From positions 1 to 53,496 of the forward strand of contig CANGPL010000015.1 of NCBI GenBank assembly GCA_947455725.1: DNA of 53,496 bases, read 5' to 3'. Made by a program: the position numbers and the translations under genes. Source of the stretch: Hyphomicrobiales bacterium. GTDB lineage: Bacteria; Pseudomonadota; Alphaproteobacteria; Rhizobiales; Beijerinckiaceae. The notes beneath the pieces are model-generated. The model was not told the origin of the DNA, searched no databases, and was given only the letters and a program-made list of their open reading frames with translations. Positions within the stretch are counted from its first letter, which is position 1, and each line of letters starts with the position of its first letter. This document shows, piece after piece, positions 16,272 through 23,556 of the stretch.

Positions 16272-17261
16272 ATGTTTAAGCAATCCATCCTCTCCATTAG
16301 CGCTGCCTTAATGCTCTCGGCCTCAGCTTTTGCCGATAATGCACCGCTACCCATCCTTCGCTCAGCGATTGCTGTTTCCGGCGAGACCATCTCCTTGGCC
16401 GATTTAATGCAAGGCGATAACCTTCCGCAAAGCGGTGTCTATGCATCCCCTGCCCCCGGTCAAACCGGCATCATCAAAGCTTCCCGAATTGTCGAGATGG
16501 CGAAGAAGGTCGGTATTGCATCGGTATTGGGTGATGTTGCTGGCAATGTGACCGTGACTCGCAAAGGCCGCCTCATCGCGCAAGACGAAATTGAAGCCGC
16601 CCTCAAGCAATCAATCCGTGAGAATGGTGGCATTGAACAAGCTCAACTCACTTTCTCAACGGCAAATGCATCCCAAGGCGTTTTTGTCGAAGAAGATGCA
16701 ACGGCACAACCGACCATCTCAAACCTTAAAATCGATCCAACCAATTTGCATTTTACCGCAAGCCTAAGTGTACCAGGCAGCAAGCTATTGGCCAAAGCGC
16801 CACTAATGCTCGAAGGGCAAATTATCGATCTCGTCGACGTCGCCATCGCCGGCCATGCGCTTGGCAAGAGCGACATCATTTCGGCCAATGATATCCGCAT
16901 CGAAAAGCGTGAGCGTAAGTCTCTGTCTGGCCTTAGCGTGATCAAGCCCGCCCTTGTCATTGGCCAAGCCGCACGCGAGCCGATTGCAACAGGCACGCTG
17001 CTGAGCGAAGACGCGGTCAGCAAGCCAATGCTCGTCGAAAAATCGATGGCGGTGAGCGTTACCTATTCCGTCGGCGGCTTAAAGCTAACCTTAAGAGGCA
17101 AAGCCAATGAGGCCGGGGCAATGGGTGACATGATTTCTATCCTCAACCCGCAATCTAAAAAAGTCATTTTTGCAACGGTCGTCGGACCAGGATCGGTGGC
17201 TGTCTTGACGCCTCCAAATGCTGATCTCGCGCTTCGCCAAACGACCACCACGGTTCAGTAA
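16272..17261 (+). CDS. flgA: FlgA, P-ring assembly chaperone
   Basis: FlgA is a periplasmic chaperone needed for FlgI polymerisation into the P ring. The frame is open further upstream inside flgG, but the ATG at 16272 has AAGGG across the flgG stop and begins a clear signal peptide (about residues 1-21, ending SASAFA). The 329-residue product ends with a SAF-type domain: ALGKSDIISANDIRIEKRE followed by GQAAREPIATGTLLSED and a final RGKANEAGAMGDMISILNPQSKKV, all characteristic. It lies between flgG and flgH, as in Caulobacter-type operons. Confidence 0.93.
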   Translation: MFKQSILSISAALMLSASAFADNAPLPILRSAIAVSGETISLADLMQGDNLPQSGVYASPAPGQTGIIKASRIVEMAKKVGIASVLGDVAGNVTVTRKGRLIAQDEIEAALKQSIRENGGIEQAQLTFSTANASQGVFVEEDATAQPTISNLKIDPTNLHFTASLSVPGSKLLAKAPLMLEGQIIDLVDVAIAGHALGKSDIISANDIRIEKRERKSLSGLSVIKPALVIGQAAREPIATGTLLSEDAVSKPMLVEKSMAVSVTYSVGGLKLTLRGKANEAGAMGDMISILNPQSKKVIFATVVGPGSVAVLTPPNADLALRQTTTTVQ

Positions 17262-17271
17262 GGATAAAACG

Positions 17272-18021
17272 ATGACATCGAACATCATAAAACATACGAT
17301 CGTGGTGGCTCTATTGAGCTCAAGCCTCGCGGCATGCAACACCGCCGAGCGTCTTGCCTCCGTCGGTCGCGCGCCTTCGCTCTCTGCTATTGATGATCCA
17401 ACGGCAAGCCCCGATTACAAGCCTGTGCGAATGCCCATGCCCGATCAAGTCCCGGTAAGCCATGCGGCTAATTCGCTTTGGCAACAAGGCTCACGCAGCT
17501 TCTTTAAAGATCAACGCGCGCGTCAATTGGGCGACATCGTAACCGTCAAAGTGAATTTCAAAGACAGTGCCGATATTGCCAATGAAACCAAACGCGCCCG
17601 CACCAATTCTGATACGATGGGTGTGCCTAATTTATTAGGCCTCGAAACAAATGCGAATAAAGCCTTGCCGGGTGTAAACCCTGCCGCGTTAATTAACGCG
17701 CAATCAACTTCGGCAAGCGATGGTGTGGGGTCCGTAAAGCGGGCTGAAACGCTCACCACCAATGTCGCAGCCGTCGTCACCCAAATTCTGCCAAACGGCA
17801 ATATGGTGATCGAAGGCAAACAAGAAGTGCGCGTCAATTTTGAAATTCGTGAGTTGATTGTCGGCGGGGTCATTCGCCCTGAAGACATTGAAAACGACAA
17901 TACCATCGAGTCGATGAAGATCGCCGAAGCGCGCATTGCCTATGGCGGGCGGGGCCAAATCAGCGATGTTCAACAACCGCGCTACGGCCAGCAAGTCATG
18001 GATGTCATTTTACCGTTCTAA
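17272..18021 (+). CDS. flgH: FlgH, L-ring lipoprotein
   Basis: FlgH forms the outer-membrane L ring. The 249-residue product starts at ATG 17272 (AAGGATAAAACG upstream) and has a lipoprotein signal with lipobox LAAC near residue 23. Family signatures are SLWQQGSRSFFKDQRARQLGDIVTVKVNF, the VTQILPNGNMVIEGKQEVRVNFE region and the C-terminal IAYGGRGQISDVQQPRYGQQVMDVILPF. It is the last gene of its operon; a rho-independent terminator follows 50 bp downstream. Confidence 0.96.
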   Translation: MTSNIIKHTIVVALLSSSLAACNTAERLASVGRAPSLSAIDDPTASPDYKPVRMPMPDQVPVSHAANSLWQQGSRSFFKDQRARQLGDIVTVKVNFKDSADIANETKRARTNSDTMGVPNLLGLETNANKALPGVNPAALINAQSTSASDGVGSVKRAETLTTNVAAVVTQILPNGNMVIEGKQEVRVNFEIRELIVGGVIRPEDIENDNTIESMKIAEARIAYGGRGQISDVQQPRYGQQVMDVILPF

Positions 18022-18071
18022 CGGATACAGCCGAAGCCTTAAGCTCCCCAAGCATCGAAAGGCCCGGCCGG

Positions 18072-18108
18072 GCGCCTCCCGTTTCTCCCACGGGGGGCGC
18101 ATTTTTAT
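18072..18108 (+). terminator. Rho-independent terminator after flgH
   Basis: GCGCCTCCCG (18072-18081) pairs with CGGGGGGCGC (18091-18100), with one G-U pair, around a nine-base loop and is followed by ATTTTTAT. A second short palindrome, GCCCGGCCGGGC, overlaps its left side (18062-18073). It ends the flgF-flgH operon. The opposite strand lacks a T run at the right place, so it does not look bidirectional. Confidence 0.8.
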
Positions 18109-18118
18109 GTGATAGGCA

Positions 18119-18592
18119 CTAGTCGTCGCGATGAACGCGCTCATTACGCTCATGGCGTTCTTGCGCTTCAATCGACAGCGTCGCAATAGGTCGCGCATCC
18201 AAGCGCTTGATCGAAATCGGCTCACCGGTTTCTTCGCAATAGCCGTAGGTGCCATCATCAATACGCGCCAAAGCCGCGTCGATTTTCGAAATCAGCTTCC
18301 GTTGACGGTCACGCGAGCGAAGCTCAATCGCCCGATCCGTCTCGGACGACGCCCGATCCGCAATGTCCGGATGGTTTTCGCTGTCATTTTGAAGATTGGC
18401 CAGCGTCTCCCGCGACTCCTTCAAAATGTCCTCTTTCCAATCAAGCAGCTTCTTCCGGAAATATTCCCGCTGCCGCTCATTCATAAAGTCCTCGTCTTCC
18501 GACGGCGCATATGAAGTATTAATGGTCTCAGCAATGGTCATATTTGAAATGACAGCCCGATTGGACCGCGCACCCTTTTTCTTAAGTCCCAT
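18119..18592 (-). CDS. dksA: DksA-type RNA polymerase-binding regulator
   Basis: DksA enters the RNA polymerase secondary channel and, with ppGpp, adjusts transcription of rRNA and stress genes. The 157-residue product has a helical N-terminal half (RQREYFRKKLLDWKEDILKES), the coiled-coil region with DRASSETDRAIELRSRDRQRKLI and the C-terminal globular domain DDGTYGYCEETGEPISIKRLDARPIATLSIEAQ. Of the four zinc-finger cysteines only the first remains (C, then T, S, A), a pattern typical of Alphaproteobacteria. It lies 95 bp downstream of fliX on the same strand. Alternative starts exist inside the N-terminal 36 residues. Confidence 0.93.
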   Translation of the reverse strand: MGLKKKGARSNRAVISNMTIAETINTSYAPSEDEDFMNERQREYFRKKLLDWKEDILKESRETLANLQNDSENHPDIADRASSETDRAIELRSRDRQRKLISKIDAALARIDDGTYGYCEETGEPISIKRLDARPIATLSIEAQERHERNERVHRDD

Positions 18593-18687
18593 ATTGATCC
18601 GCCCTATACTCGTGGGGGGTTAAATACCGCGTTGTCTGTTAGCGCGATTTTCATGACGGCGCTACGACAAACAATTACGCGGTTAAG

Positions 18688-19104
18688 TTATCGACCCAAT
18701 TTTGCAAGCTCGACCGCAGCACGGGTCTCAATCGCGTTCATAATCTGATCAAGATCGCGGTCATCGTGATTTTCTTTAGCTTCATCAAGCCCTTGGCGGA
18801 GATTGGCTAAGGCTAATTCATCCAATTTTCCGGCAAGCAGCCCGGTCCGAAGCCCATTGAGAGCATCTAAAAGTCGAAATCCGCGCTTGGTCTCCCTCTG
18901 GCGACGAATTGTCACCGGTAGCCCCACTTCCTGCAGCGCCATGAGCCCCTGCACCGAATCAAAACCCGGCGGCCGCGCCGCGATCGGCGTATCCCGGACG
19001 GCGGATCCGCCGCTTGGCACTTGAAACGAAGCACCATTTTGCGACGTACCAACACCCCGGCGCGCCGTCGGCACAGTACCAGGAAGCTGATCCCCAATCC
19101 GCAT
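18688..19104 (-). CDS. fliX: FliX, flagellar assembly/regulatory protein
   Basis: In Caulobacter FliX is the early factor that holds FlbD in check until the basal body is built and then allows sigma-54 transcription. The 138-residue product has a low-complexity Ser/Gly/Ala N-terminus and the conserved FliX blocks GLMALQEVG (about residue 55), RLLDALNGLRTGLLAGKL and the C-terminal AIETRAAVELAKL. It is divergent from flgI, the arrangement known for fliX and flgI-cheL-flbY in Caulobacter. A CtrA box and a TATAAT lie upstream. Confidence 0.9.
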   Translation of the reverse strand: MRIGDQLPGTVPTARRGVGTSQNGASFQVPSGGSAVRDTPIAARPPGFDSVQGLMALQEVGLPVTIRRQRETKRGFRLLDALNGLRTGLLAGKLDELALANLRQGLDEAKENHDDRDLDQIMNAIETRAAVELAKLGR

Positions 19105-19133
19105 AAGACCCTCCAGATTTAAAATAGTGAGCG

Positions 19134-19167
19134 ATTATAAGGATATTTATCATTAATAATACCTTAA
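19134..19167 (-). promoter_or_regulatory. fliX promoter with CtrA box
   Basis: On the minus strand, 19134-19139 reads TATAAT, a consensus -10, about 30 bp ahead of the fliX ATG. The plus strand at 19153-19167 reads TTAA-TAATACC-TTAA, a perfect CtrA box, which covers the position of the -35. This is the arrangement of CtrA-activated class II flagellar promoters. Confidence 0.75.
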
Positions 19168-19281
19168 TTAGGCAGGAAAATACTTCCCTCCTGTCCAATT
19201 TTGCCTACTAAAATTTCAAGAAAATGCCGATTTCATTAAAATTTTCCCTGTTCTTTCAGACAGTTATCAGTCTTTTTAATA

Positions 19282-19296
19282 TGGCATAGTCTTCGC
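19282..19296 (+). promoter_or_regulatory. Sigma-54 promoter of flgI-flgJ-flgN
   Basis: TGGCATA-GTCT-TCGC has GG and GC at the exact sigma-54 -24/-12 spacing. The expected transcription start is near 19307. That is too close to the upstream in-frame ATG at 19318 and supports the flgI start at 19336. About 80-110 bp further upstream, TAGGCA (19169-19174) and TGCCTA (19202-19207) form a widely spaced inverted pair that might be an enhancer. Confidence 0.7.
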
Positions 19297-19335
19297 TTAC
19301 TCTACGTCACTATACCGATGAGAAGCGAACCGAAA

Positions 19336-20460
19336 ATGAAAACCATGCGCGCCCTGCTTAAACCTGTCCTTCTCACCCTGATGGCCCTTGGCCTGTCGGG
19401 CCTATCTGTCGAGGCTGAAACATCGCGGATCAAGGATCTCGCCTCCATTGAAGGGGTGAGGCAAAACCAGCTCGTGGGCTACGGCTTGGTCGTTGGCCTA
19501 AATGGTTCGGGCGACACGCTCAACAACGCACCGTTTACCAAGCAGAGCCTAACCGCCATGTTGGAACGCTTGGGTGTTAATACACGCGGCGCCAATTTGC
19601 GCACGGCAAATGTCGCAGCCGTCATGGTGACGGCCGACTTGCCCGCCTTTGGCCGCCGCGGCTCCCGCATTGATGTCACGGTCTCGGCCTTAGGCGATGC
19701 CAAAAGCCTGCAAGGCGGCACATTATTGGTCACCCCCCTCATGGGTGCGTCTGGTGAGATCTACGCCGTTGCCCAAGGCTCCGTCGCCATTGCAGGCTTT
19801 CAGGCGGAAGGCGCCGCTGCAACCCTCACCCGTGGCGTGCCAACGGTTGGCCGCATTGCCAATGGCGCATTGATCGAACAGGAAATCGAATTCCAGTTTA
19901 AGGATACGCGCTCGGTTAAACTAGCTCTACGTAATCCAGACCTCACCACCGGCAAACGCATTGCAAGTGCGATTAATGAATATATGGCCGCAAACTCCGC
20001 AGAGCCAACCGATCCGTCAACCGTCAACCTCACCATTCCAAAGAACTTCAAAGGTAATATGGTTCAGTTGCTCACCGAGATCGAGCAATTGCGCATTGAT
20101 CCCGATCAGGTCGCCCGCGTCGTGGTCGATGAGCGCTCTGGCGTGATCGTGATGGGTAAGGATGTCCGCGTATCAACCGTTGCGATTGCCCAAGGCAATC
20201 TTACAATCTCCGTCACTGAGCAACCGATTGTGAGCCAGCCGGATGCCTTCAGCAATGGCCAGACGGTCGTTGTGCCGCGCACCACCATTCAAGTGGACCA
20301 AGGCGCTAATAATAAGCTCGCCGTCCTCAAAGAAAGCGTCACGCTTAAGGAGCTCGTCGACGGGTTAAACGCTTTAGGCATAGGCCCGCGGGATATTATT
20401 TCCATCCTGCAGGCCATCAAAACCTCCGGCGCCCTCCAAGCAGATATTGTGGTGATGTGA
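19336..20460 (+). CDS. flgI: FlgI, P-ring protein
   Basis: FlgI forms the periplasmic P ring around the rod. An in-frame ATG exists at 19318, but the predicted transcription start makes 19336 likelier, giving 374 residues with a signal peptide ending near LSVEA (about residue 27). Family signatures include SRIKDLASIEGVRQNQLVGYGLVVGLNGSGD, FTKQSLTAMLERLGVN, and RVVVDERSGVIVMGKDVRVS near residue 270. It ends in the conserved LVDGLNALGIGPRDIISILQAIKTSGAL. Its stop overlaps the flgJ start. Confidence 0.97.
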   Translation: MKTMRALLKPVLLTLMALGLSGLSVEAETSRIKDLASIEGVRQNQLVGYGLVVGLNGSGDTLNNAPFTKQSLTAMLERLGVNTRGANLRTANVAAVMVTADLPAFGRRGSRIDVTVSALGDAKSLQGGTLLVTPLMGASGEIYAVAQGSVAIAGFQAEGAAATLTRGVPTVGRIANGALIEQEIEFQFKDTRSVKLALRNPDLTTGKRIASAINEYMAANSAEPTDPSTVNLTIPKNFKGNMVQLLTEIEQLRIDPDQVARVVVDERSGVIVMGKDVRVSTVAIAQGNLTISVTEQPIVSQPDAFSNGQTVVVPRTTIQVDQGANNKLAVLKESVTLKELVDGLNALGIGPRDIISILQAIKTSGALQADIVVM

Positions 20461-20777
20461 TGCAACAAGCGATGCTCCATTCAAGCCCCGTTGCCGACGC
20501 CCGCCAGCCCTATAGCGCGCTGGGAAAAAACAAAAAGCTCTGGGCGACCGCGCAAGAGTTCGAGGCCGTCTTTTTAGGCTCGATGTTTGGCGAGATCACC
20601 AAACAATTATCGGGCGATGGCCCGCTCGGTGGACAAGGCGCGGGCGGCGATGCTTGGCGTTCAATGTTGACCGATGAATTAGGTAAGTCCGTTGCTCAGT
20701 CTGGTGGAGTAGGCGTTGCCCCCCAAGTGTATTCCGAACTCATTCGGCTACAGACCAATCAGGGAACCAAACAATGA
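20460..20777 (+). CDS. flgJ: FlgJ/CheL-type rod-binding protein, single domain
   Basis: FlgJ acts as a rod scaffolding cap. This 105-residue product holds only the rod-binding domain: LWATAQEFEAVFLGSMFGEITKQLSGDGPLGGQGAGGDAWRSMLTDELGK. The C-terminal glucosaminidase domain of enterobacterial FlgJ is absent, as in Caulobacter CheL. The ATG at 20460 overlaps the flgI stop (TGATG); a GTG three bases earlier is also possible. The stop overlaps the next start (ATGA). Confidence 0.92.
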   Translation: MQQAMLHSSPVADARQPYSALGKNKKLWATAQEFEAVFLGSMFGEITKQLSGDGPLGGQGAGGDAWRSMLTDELGKSVAQSGGVGVAPQVYSELIRLQTNQGTKQ

Positions 20778-21247
20778 CAGCTACCCCTCATATTCCGACG
20801 ATCAAATCCAGCGAAGATGCGGAGGCACTTTGCGCGATGCTCGAAAGTAGGCTCGATACGCTCGAAGCCGTCATCCGAGAAGAAACCGATCATCTTGCAA
20901 CCGCTCGGCTGTCCGACGCCTTCGCTTTGTACGATAGAAAAGCTTCCGAAGCCCGCTCCTATGAGCGCAGCTTTCTCGCCTTTCGGCATAATGTCGTGGC
21001 ATTGGCTCGCTATAAACCGACGGGGCTCGAGCGGATCAAGATGCGGCACGGATCATTGCAAGCATCGCTCGAAGCCAATCTCAAAACGTTACAAACGCTA
21101 ACAAGCGTTTCGGAAAATATTTTGCGCGGCGTTGCACGGGAAGTCTCGTCCACCCGCTCCTTGTCAACCTATGGAAAAACCGGACAGGTCGACACGATAA
21201 AAGGCGGCACGACGACCCCACCACTGATGGTTTCGGTTCGCTACTAA
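20774..21247 (+). CDS. FlgN/FlbY-like flagellar export chaperone
   Basis: The 157-residue product is mostly helical: EDAEALCAMLESRLDTLEAVIREETDHLATARLSDAFALYDRKASEARSYERSF resembles FlgN-family chaperones, which guard the hook-associated proteins FlgK and FlgL before export. In Caulobacter the third gene of the flgI operon is flbY, and this gene has that position. The start overlaps the flgJ stop by four bases, which implies coupled translation. Sequence similarity to FlgN is weak by eye and the family call rests partly on context. Confidence 0.7.
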   Translation: MTATPHIPTIKSSEDAEALCAMLESRLDTLEAVIREETDHLATARLSDAFALYDRKASEARSYERSFLAFRHNVVALARYKPTGLERIKMRHGSLQASLEANLKTLQTLTSVSENILRGVAREVSSTRSLSTYGKTGQVDTIKGGTTTPPLMVSVRY

Positions 21248-21342
21248 AGGCATAAATTTGAACTAAATTATTCCAATTTCCGCAATTTTTTCTCAAAGAC
21301 TCTTTGCTATGGTCAAAGCCAGACTTCCAGAAGGAGAACGTC

Positions 21343-21684
21343 ATGGCCATCAGTGCAACATCCCCGAGCCCCGTTCCATTACCGGTAACGCGGGAGCCAC
21401 CCGTTCAATCGGCAAAACCTGTCGAACCAACGCCACCAAGCGCGCCAACTGTTACGCCTGCGCCCAAGCCAGTCGATATAGGCTCCGCCGCACCAACCTC
21501 CCGTCGCACGACGGTGGACCAATCCACTGGCGAATTGGTGTATCAGGTTATCGACGATCATTCGGGACAAAAGATCAGCCAATCGCCCGATGAAGCGATC
21601 CTCCGCATCAGAGCCTATGCACGGCAAATGGAAACGGCAAAACAACCCGTTCCGTTGACACCAAAGGCTGTGGCCAAAGGTTAA
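21343..21684 (+). CDS. FlaG-like small protein
   Basis: The 113-residue product starts at ATG 21343 behind a strong AAGGAG. The first half is Pro/Ala-rich and disordered. The second half (about 65-100) reads STGELVYQVIDDHSGQKISQSPDEAILRIRAYAR, which matches the pattern of FlaG-type proteins (conserved VID..G..I.Q.P.E..L). Some bacteria use FlaG to control filament length. It lies between the flgI operon and flagellin on the same strand, 95 bp after the FlgN-like gene. Confidence 0.65.
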   Translation: MAISATSPSPVPLPVTREPPVQSAKPVEPTPPSAPTVTPAPKPVDIGSAAPTSRRTTVDQSTGELVYQVIDDHSGQKISQSPDEAILRIRAYARQMETAKQPVPLTPKAVAKG

Positions 21685-21696
21685 TTACATAGCGCA

Positions 21697-21711
21697 TTAA
21701 CAGTTTGTTAA
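21697..21711 (+). promoter_or_regulatory. CtrA box upstream of flagellin
   Basis: TTAA-CAGTTTG-TTAA is a perfect TTAA-N7-TTAA site just past the stop of the FlaG-like gene, and another TTAA follows at 21717-21720. It is 240 bp ahead of the flagellin ATG. If it drives flagellin, the mRNA leader would be unusually long, about 200 bases; otherwise it may be a repressor site or chance. Confidence 0.5.
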
Positions 21712-21903
21712 CACTCTTAAACGTTGCAACGCGTTCTATTTAAAATTTTTAATACATTTGACTCAAGTTGTAACAATTAATTTTTCAATCGGAAATTTAA
21801 ATTTGGCCTGAAATTAACCAAGTTTTCAGGCGATCCATCACGACAATAGGCATGGTTTCGACCGCCCCCCATCCTTTGAAGCACATCGCAGAACGCGGTG
21901 TCC

Positions 21904-21933
21904 TTTTCGCAATGACGCGAAAAAGCTTTTTCG
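21904..21933 (+). promoter_or_regulatory. Alternative hairpins in the flagellin mRNA leader
   Basis: TTTTCGC (21904-21910) can pair with GCGAAAA (21917-21923), while CGAAAAAGCTTTTTCG (21918-21933) is a perfect 16-bp palindrome using the same bases. The two structures exclude each other. They end 19 bases before the flagellin ATG, just ahead of the AGAAGGATG ribosome-site region. This resembles leader-based flagellin control; in Caulobacter FlbT binds the fljK leader. Confidence 0.5.
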
Positions 21934-21951
21934 TCAGAAGGATGAAGACCA

Positions 21952-23499
21952 ATGTCAATGTCAATTGCTATGGCCGCGGGCATGAATGCTCTTGTCGGCA
22001 TCAACTCCCAACTCCAAGACCTTCAAGCCCAAGCCCTCTCGGGTAAGAAGATCAACAACGCATCCGACGGTCTGGCTGCGTATTTGAGTTCACAAACCTA
22101 TACTGATCGCGCTAATCGTTTGACCAGCATCAACTCGACGCTCTCACAAAACCTGTCGACGATTAAATCGGCAAGCCAAGGTCTATCGTCGATTAGCAAA
22201 ACGATCAATGATACACTTGATCAGTTAAAGACGGCGTCCCAAACACAAGCTCAGGTCATCGGTTCAGGCGGCTACAACACCACCTCGGGCGACAGCATAA
22301 CCCAGTCAAAAATGACCATCTCGGCGACCACGGGTGCCGGTGGGGCAGTTGCGGTCAATGCTGCTACAAACCTTGTGAATGGCAATAACAACATCTATAT
22401 GGGTGGACAAAAGCTCACAGCGGGCAACGTGTACACTTTCGCTGTGAATGGCGTGACAAAATCGATACGTATTTCGGCAACAACTGATACGCAGCCGACC
22501 CCGGGCGTGGGCGACCAAATCGGATCTACGACGACACCATATTATGTCAAAACAGTTCAAGATATCATGAACGTTTTGTCCGGCTTTAACTCGTCAAACA
22601 TGACACCTGCGAGCCAAGGCTATCTCGGCGTCAGCTCGGCCATTGCCGGCAATAACCTCACCGTTAATTTGCAACTCAATGGGATCACGCAGCCTGATAA
22701 CTCCGTAACAGGCTCAATGGGTCTATCCGTTGCGTCTTACGCAGCAGGCGCTATCACGGGTGACGTTTCGCAAATGATGACGGCAACGCGTGCAGCCGGC
22801 GCTCCAAATACCTCGTACTCATATGACGCTCAGACCAATGGCGGCACAGCAGGTACTGTTGGACAATCCGTGTCGATTGCCGGTACAAAAAATACCTACA
22901 CCGCCGGAACGGGTGCGATCCCCGCGGATACAAAACGTGCAGCTGCTGCGTCGGCCTATCAGCTTGCTCTGAAGGCAATCGATCAATACTTAAAGGACGC
23001 CTCCGTATCGGGTATCAACCTTCTAAACGGTGACTCGTTGCTCGCAACATTTAACGAAAAGGGTACCTCGACTACGATTCAGATGACAAATAGCAGCGGC
23101 GCCGCCGCAAGCTATGGCTCAACTGGTCTGGGCCTTGTCAATGCAACAGGTGCACAAGACTACGCCGCAAATTTTGCGGTCAACATTGAAGCAATTGATC
23201 AGATGGGCAATCCCGTCCTTGGTTTGCAGTCCGCCATTAACAAGCTGACGACCGCGCAGACAACGCTTCAACTCGGTGTGGCCCAAGTCGGACAGTTCCA
23301 AAACATGGTTCAGAACCGGAGCGATTTCAACATGGCCATTATTGGCCTTTTGAACGACTCGGCAAACAATCTGACCGCAGCCGACATGTCCTCGGTCGCC
23401 GCGCAAACAGCCGCTTTGCAAGTCCAGCAGAGCTTTGCACAGACGATTTTGGCAAGCACGAAGCAGTCGGACCAGTCGGTTCTCCAGCTTCTCCGCTAA
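21952..23499 (+). CDS. Flagellin
   Basis: This is the filament subunit. The 515-residue product has a helical N-terminal D0/D1 region (about residues 1-105) with LQAQALSGKKINNASDGLAAYLSSQ, in place of the usual LSSGLRINSAKDDAAG. A long Gly/Ser/Thr/Asn-rich variable region (about 105-330) would face outward. The C-terminal D1/D0 helices end in LTAADMSSVAAQTAALQVQQSF and SVLQLLR, the classic flagellin end. The N-terminus is divergent, lacking the MAQVINTN-type opening. A strong terminator follows 24 bp after the stop. Confidence 0.93.
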   Translation: MSMSIAMAAGMNALVGINSQLQDLQAQALSGKKINNASDGLAAYLSSQTYTDRANRLTSINSTLSQNLSTIKSASQGLSSISKTINDTLDQLKTASQTQAQVIGSGGYNTTSGDSITQSKMTISATTGAGGAVAVNAATNLVNGNNNIYMGGQKLTAGNVYTFAVNGVTKSIRISATTDTQPTPGVGDQIGSTTTPYYVKTVQDIMNVLSGFNSSNMTPASQGYLGVSSAIAGNNLTVNLQLNGITQPDNSVTGSMGLSVASYAAGAITGDVSQMMTATRAAGAPNTSYSYDAQTNGGTAGTVGQSVSIAGTKNTYTAGTGAIPADTKRAAAASAYQLALKAIDQYLKDASVSGINLLNGDSLLATFNEKGTSTTIQMTNSSGAAASYGSTGLGLVNATGAQDYAANFAVNIEAIDQMGNPVLGLQSAINKLTTAQTTLQLGVAQVGQFQNMVQNRSDFNMAIIGLLNDSANNLTAADMSSVAAQTAALQVQQSFAQTILASTKQSDQSVLQLLR

Positions 23500-23523
23500 T
23501 CATAATAGTCAATATAAAAACAG

Positions 23524-23552
23524 AAAAGCGGGGCTCCGGCCCCGCTTTTTTA
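23524..23552. terminator. Bidirectional terminator between flagellin and the lysozyme gene
   Basis: GCGGGGC (23528-23534) pairs with GCCCCGC (23539-23545) around a TCCG loop, a UNCG-type tetraloop closed by C-G. It is preceded by AAAA and followed by TTTTTT, so it can end transcription on both strands, which suits the convergent genes. Confidence 0.92.
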
Positions 23553-23556
23553 TCTC

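Noticed and set aside
18119..18592. DksA with three missing zinc-finger cysteines as a degenerate gene
   Set aside because: The C-T-S-A pattern is usual in Alphaproteobacteria and the rest of the protein is intact.
21804..21818. Sigma-54-like TGGCCTG-AAAT-TAAC upstream of flagellin
   Set aside because: The -12 GC is AC and the -24 block is imperfect, so it is too weak to call.
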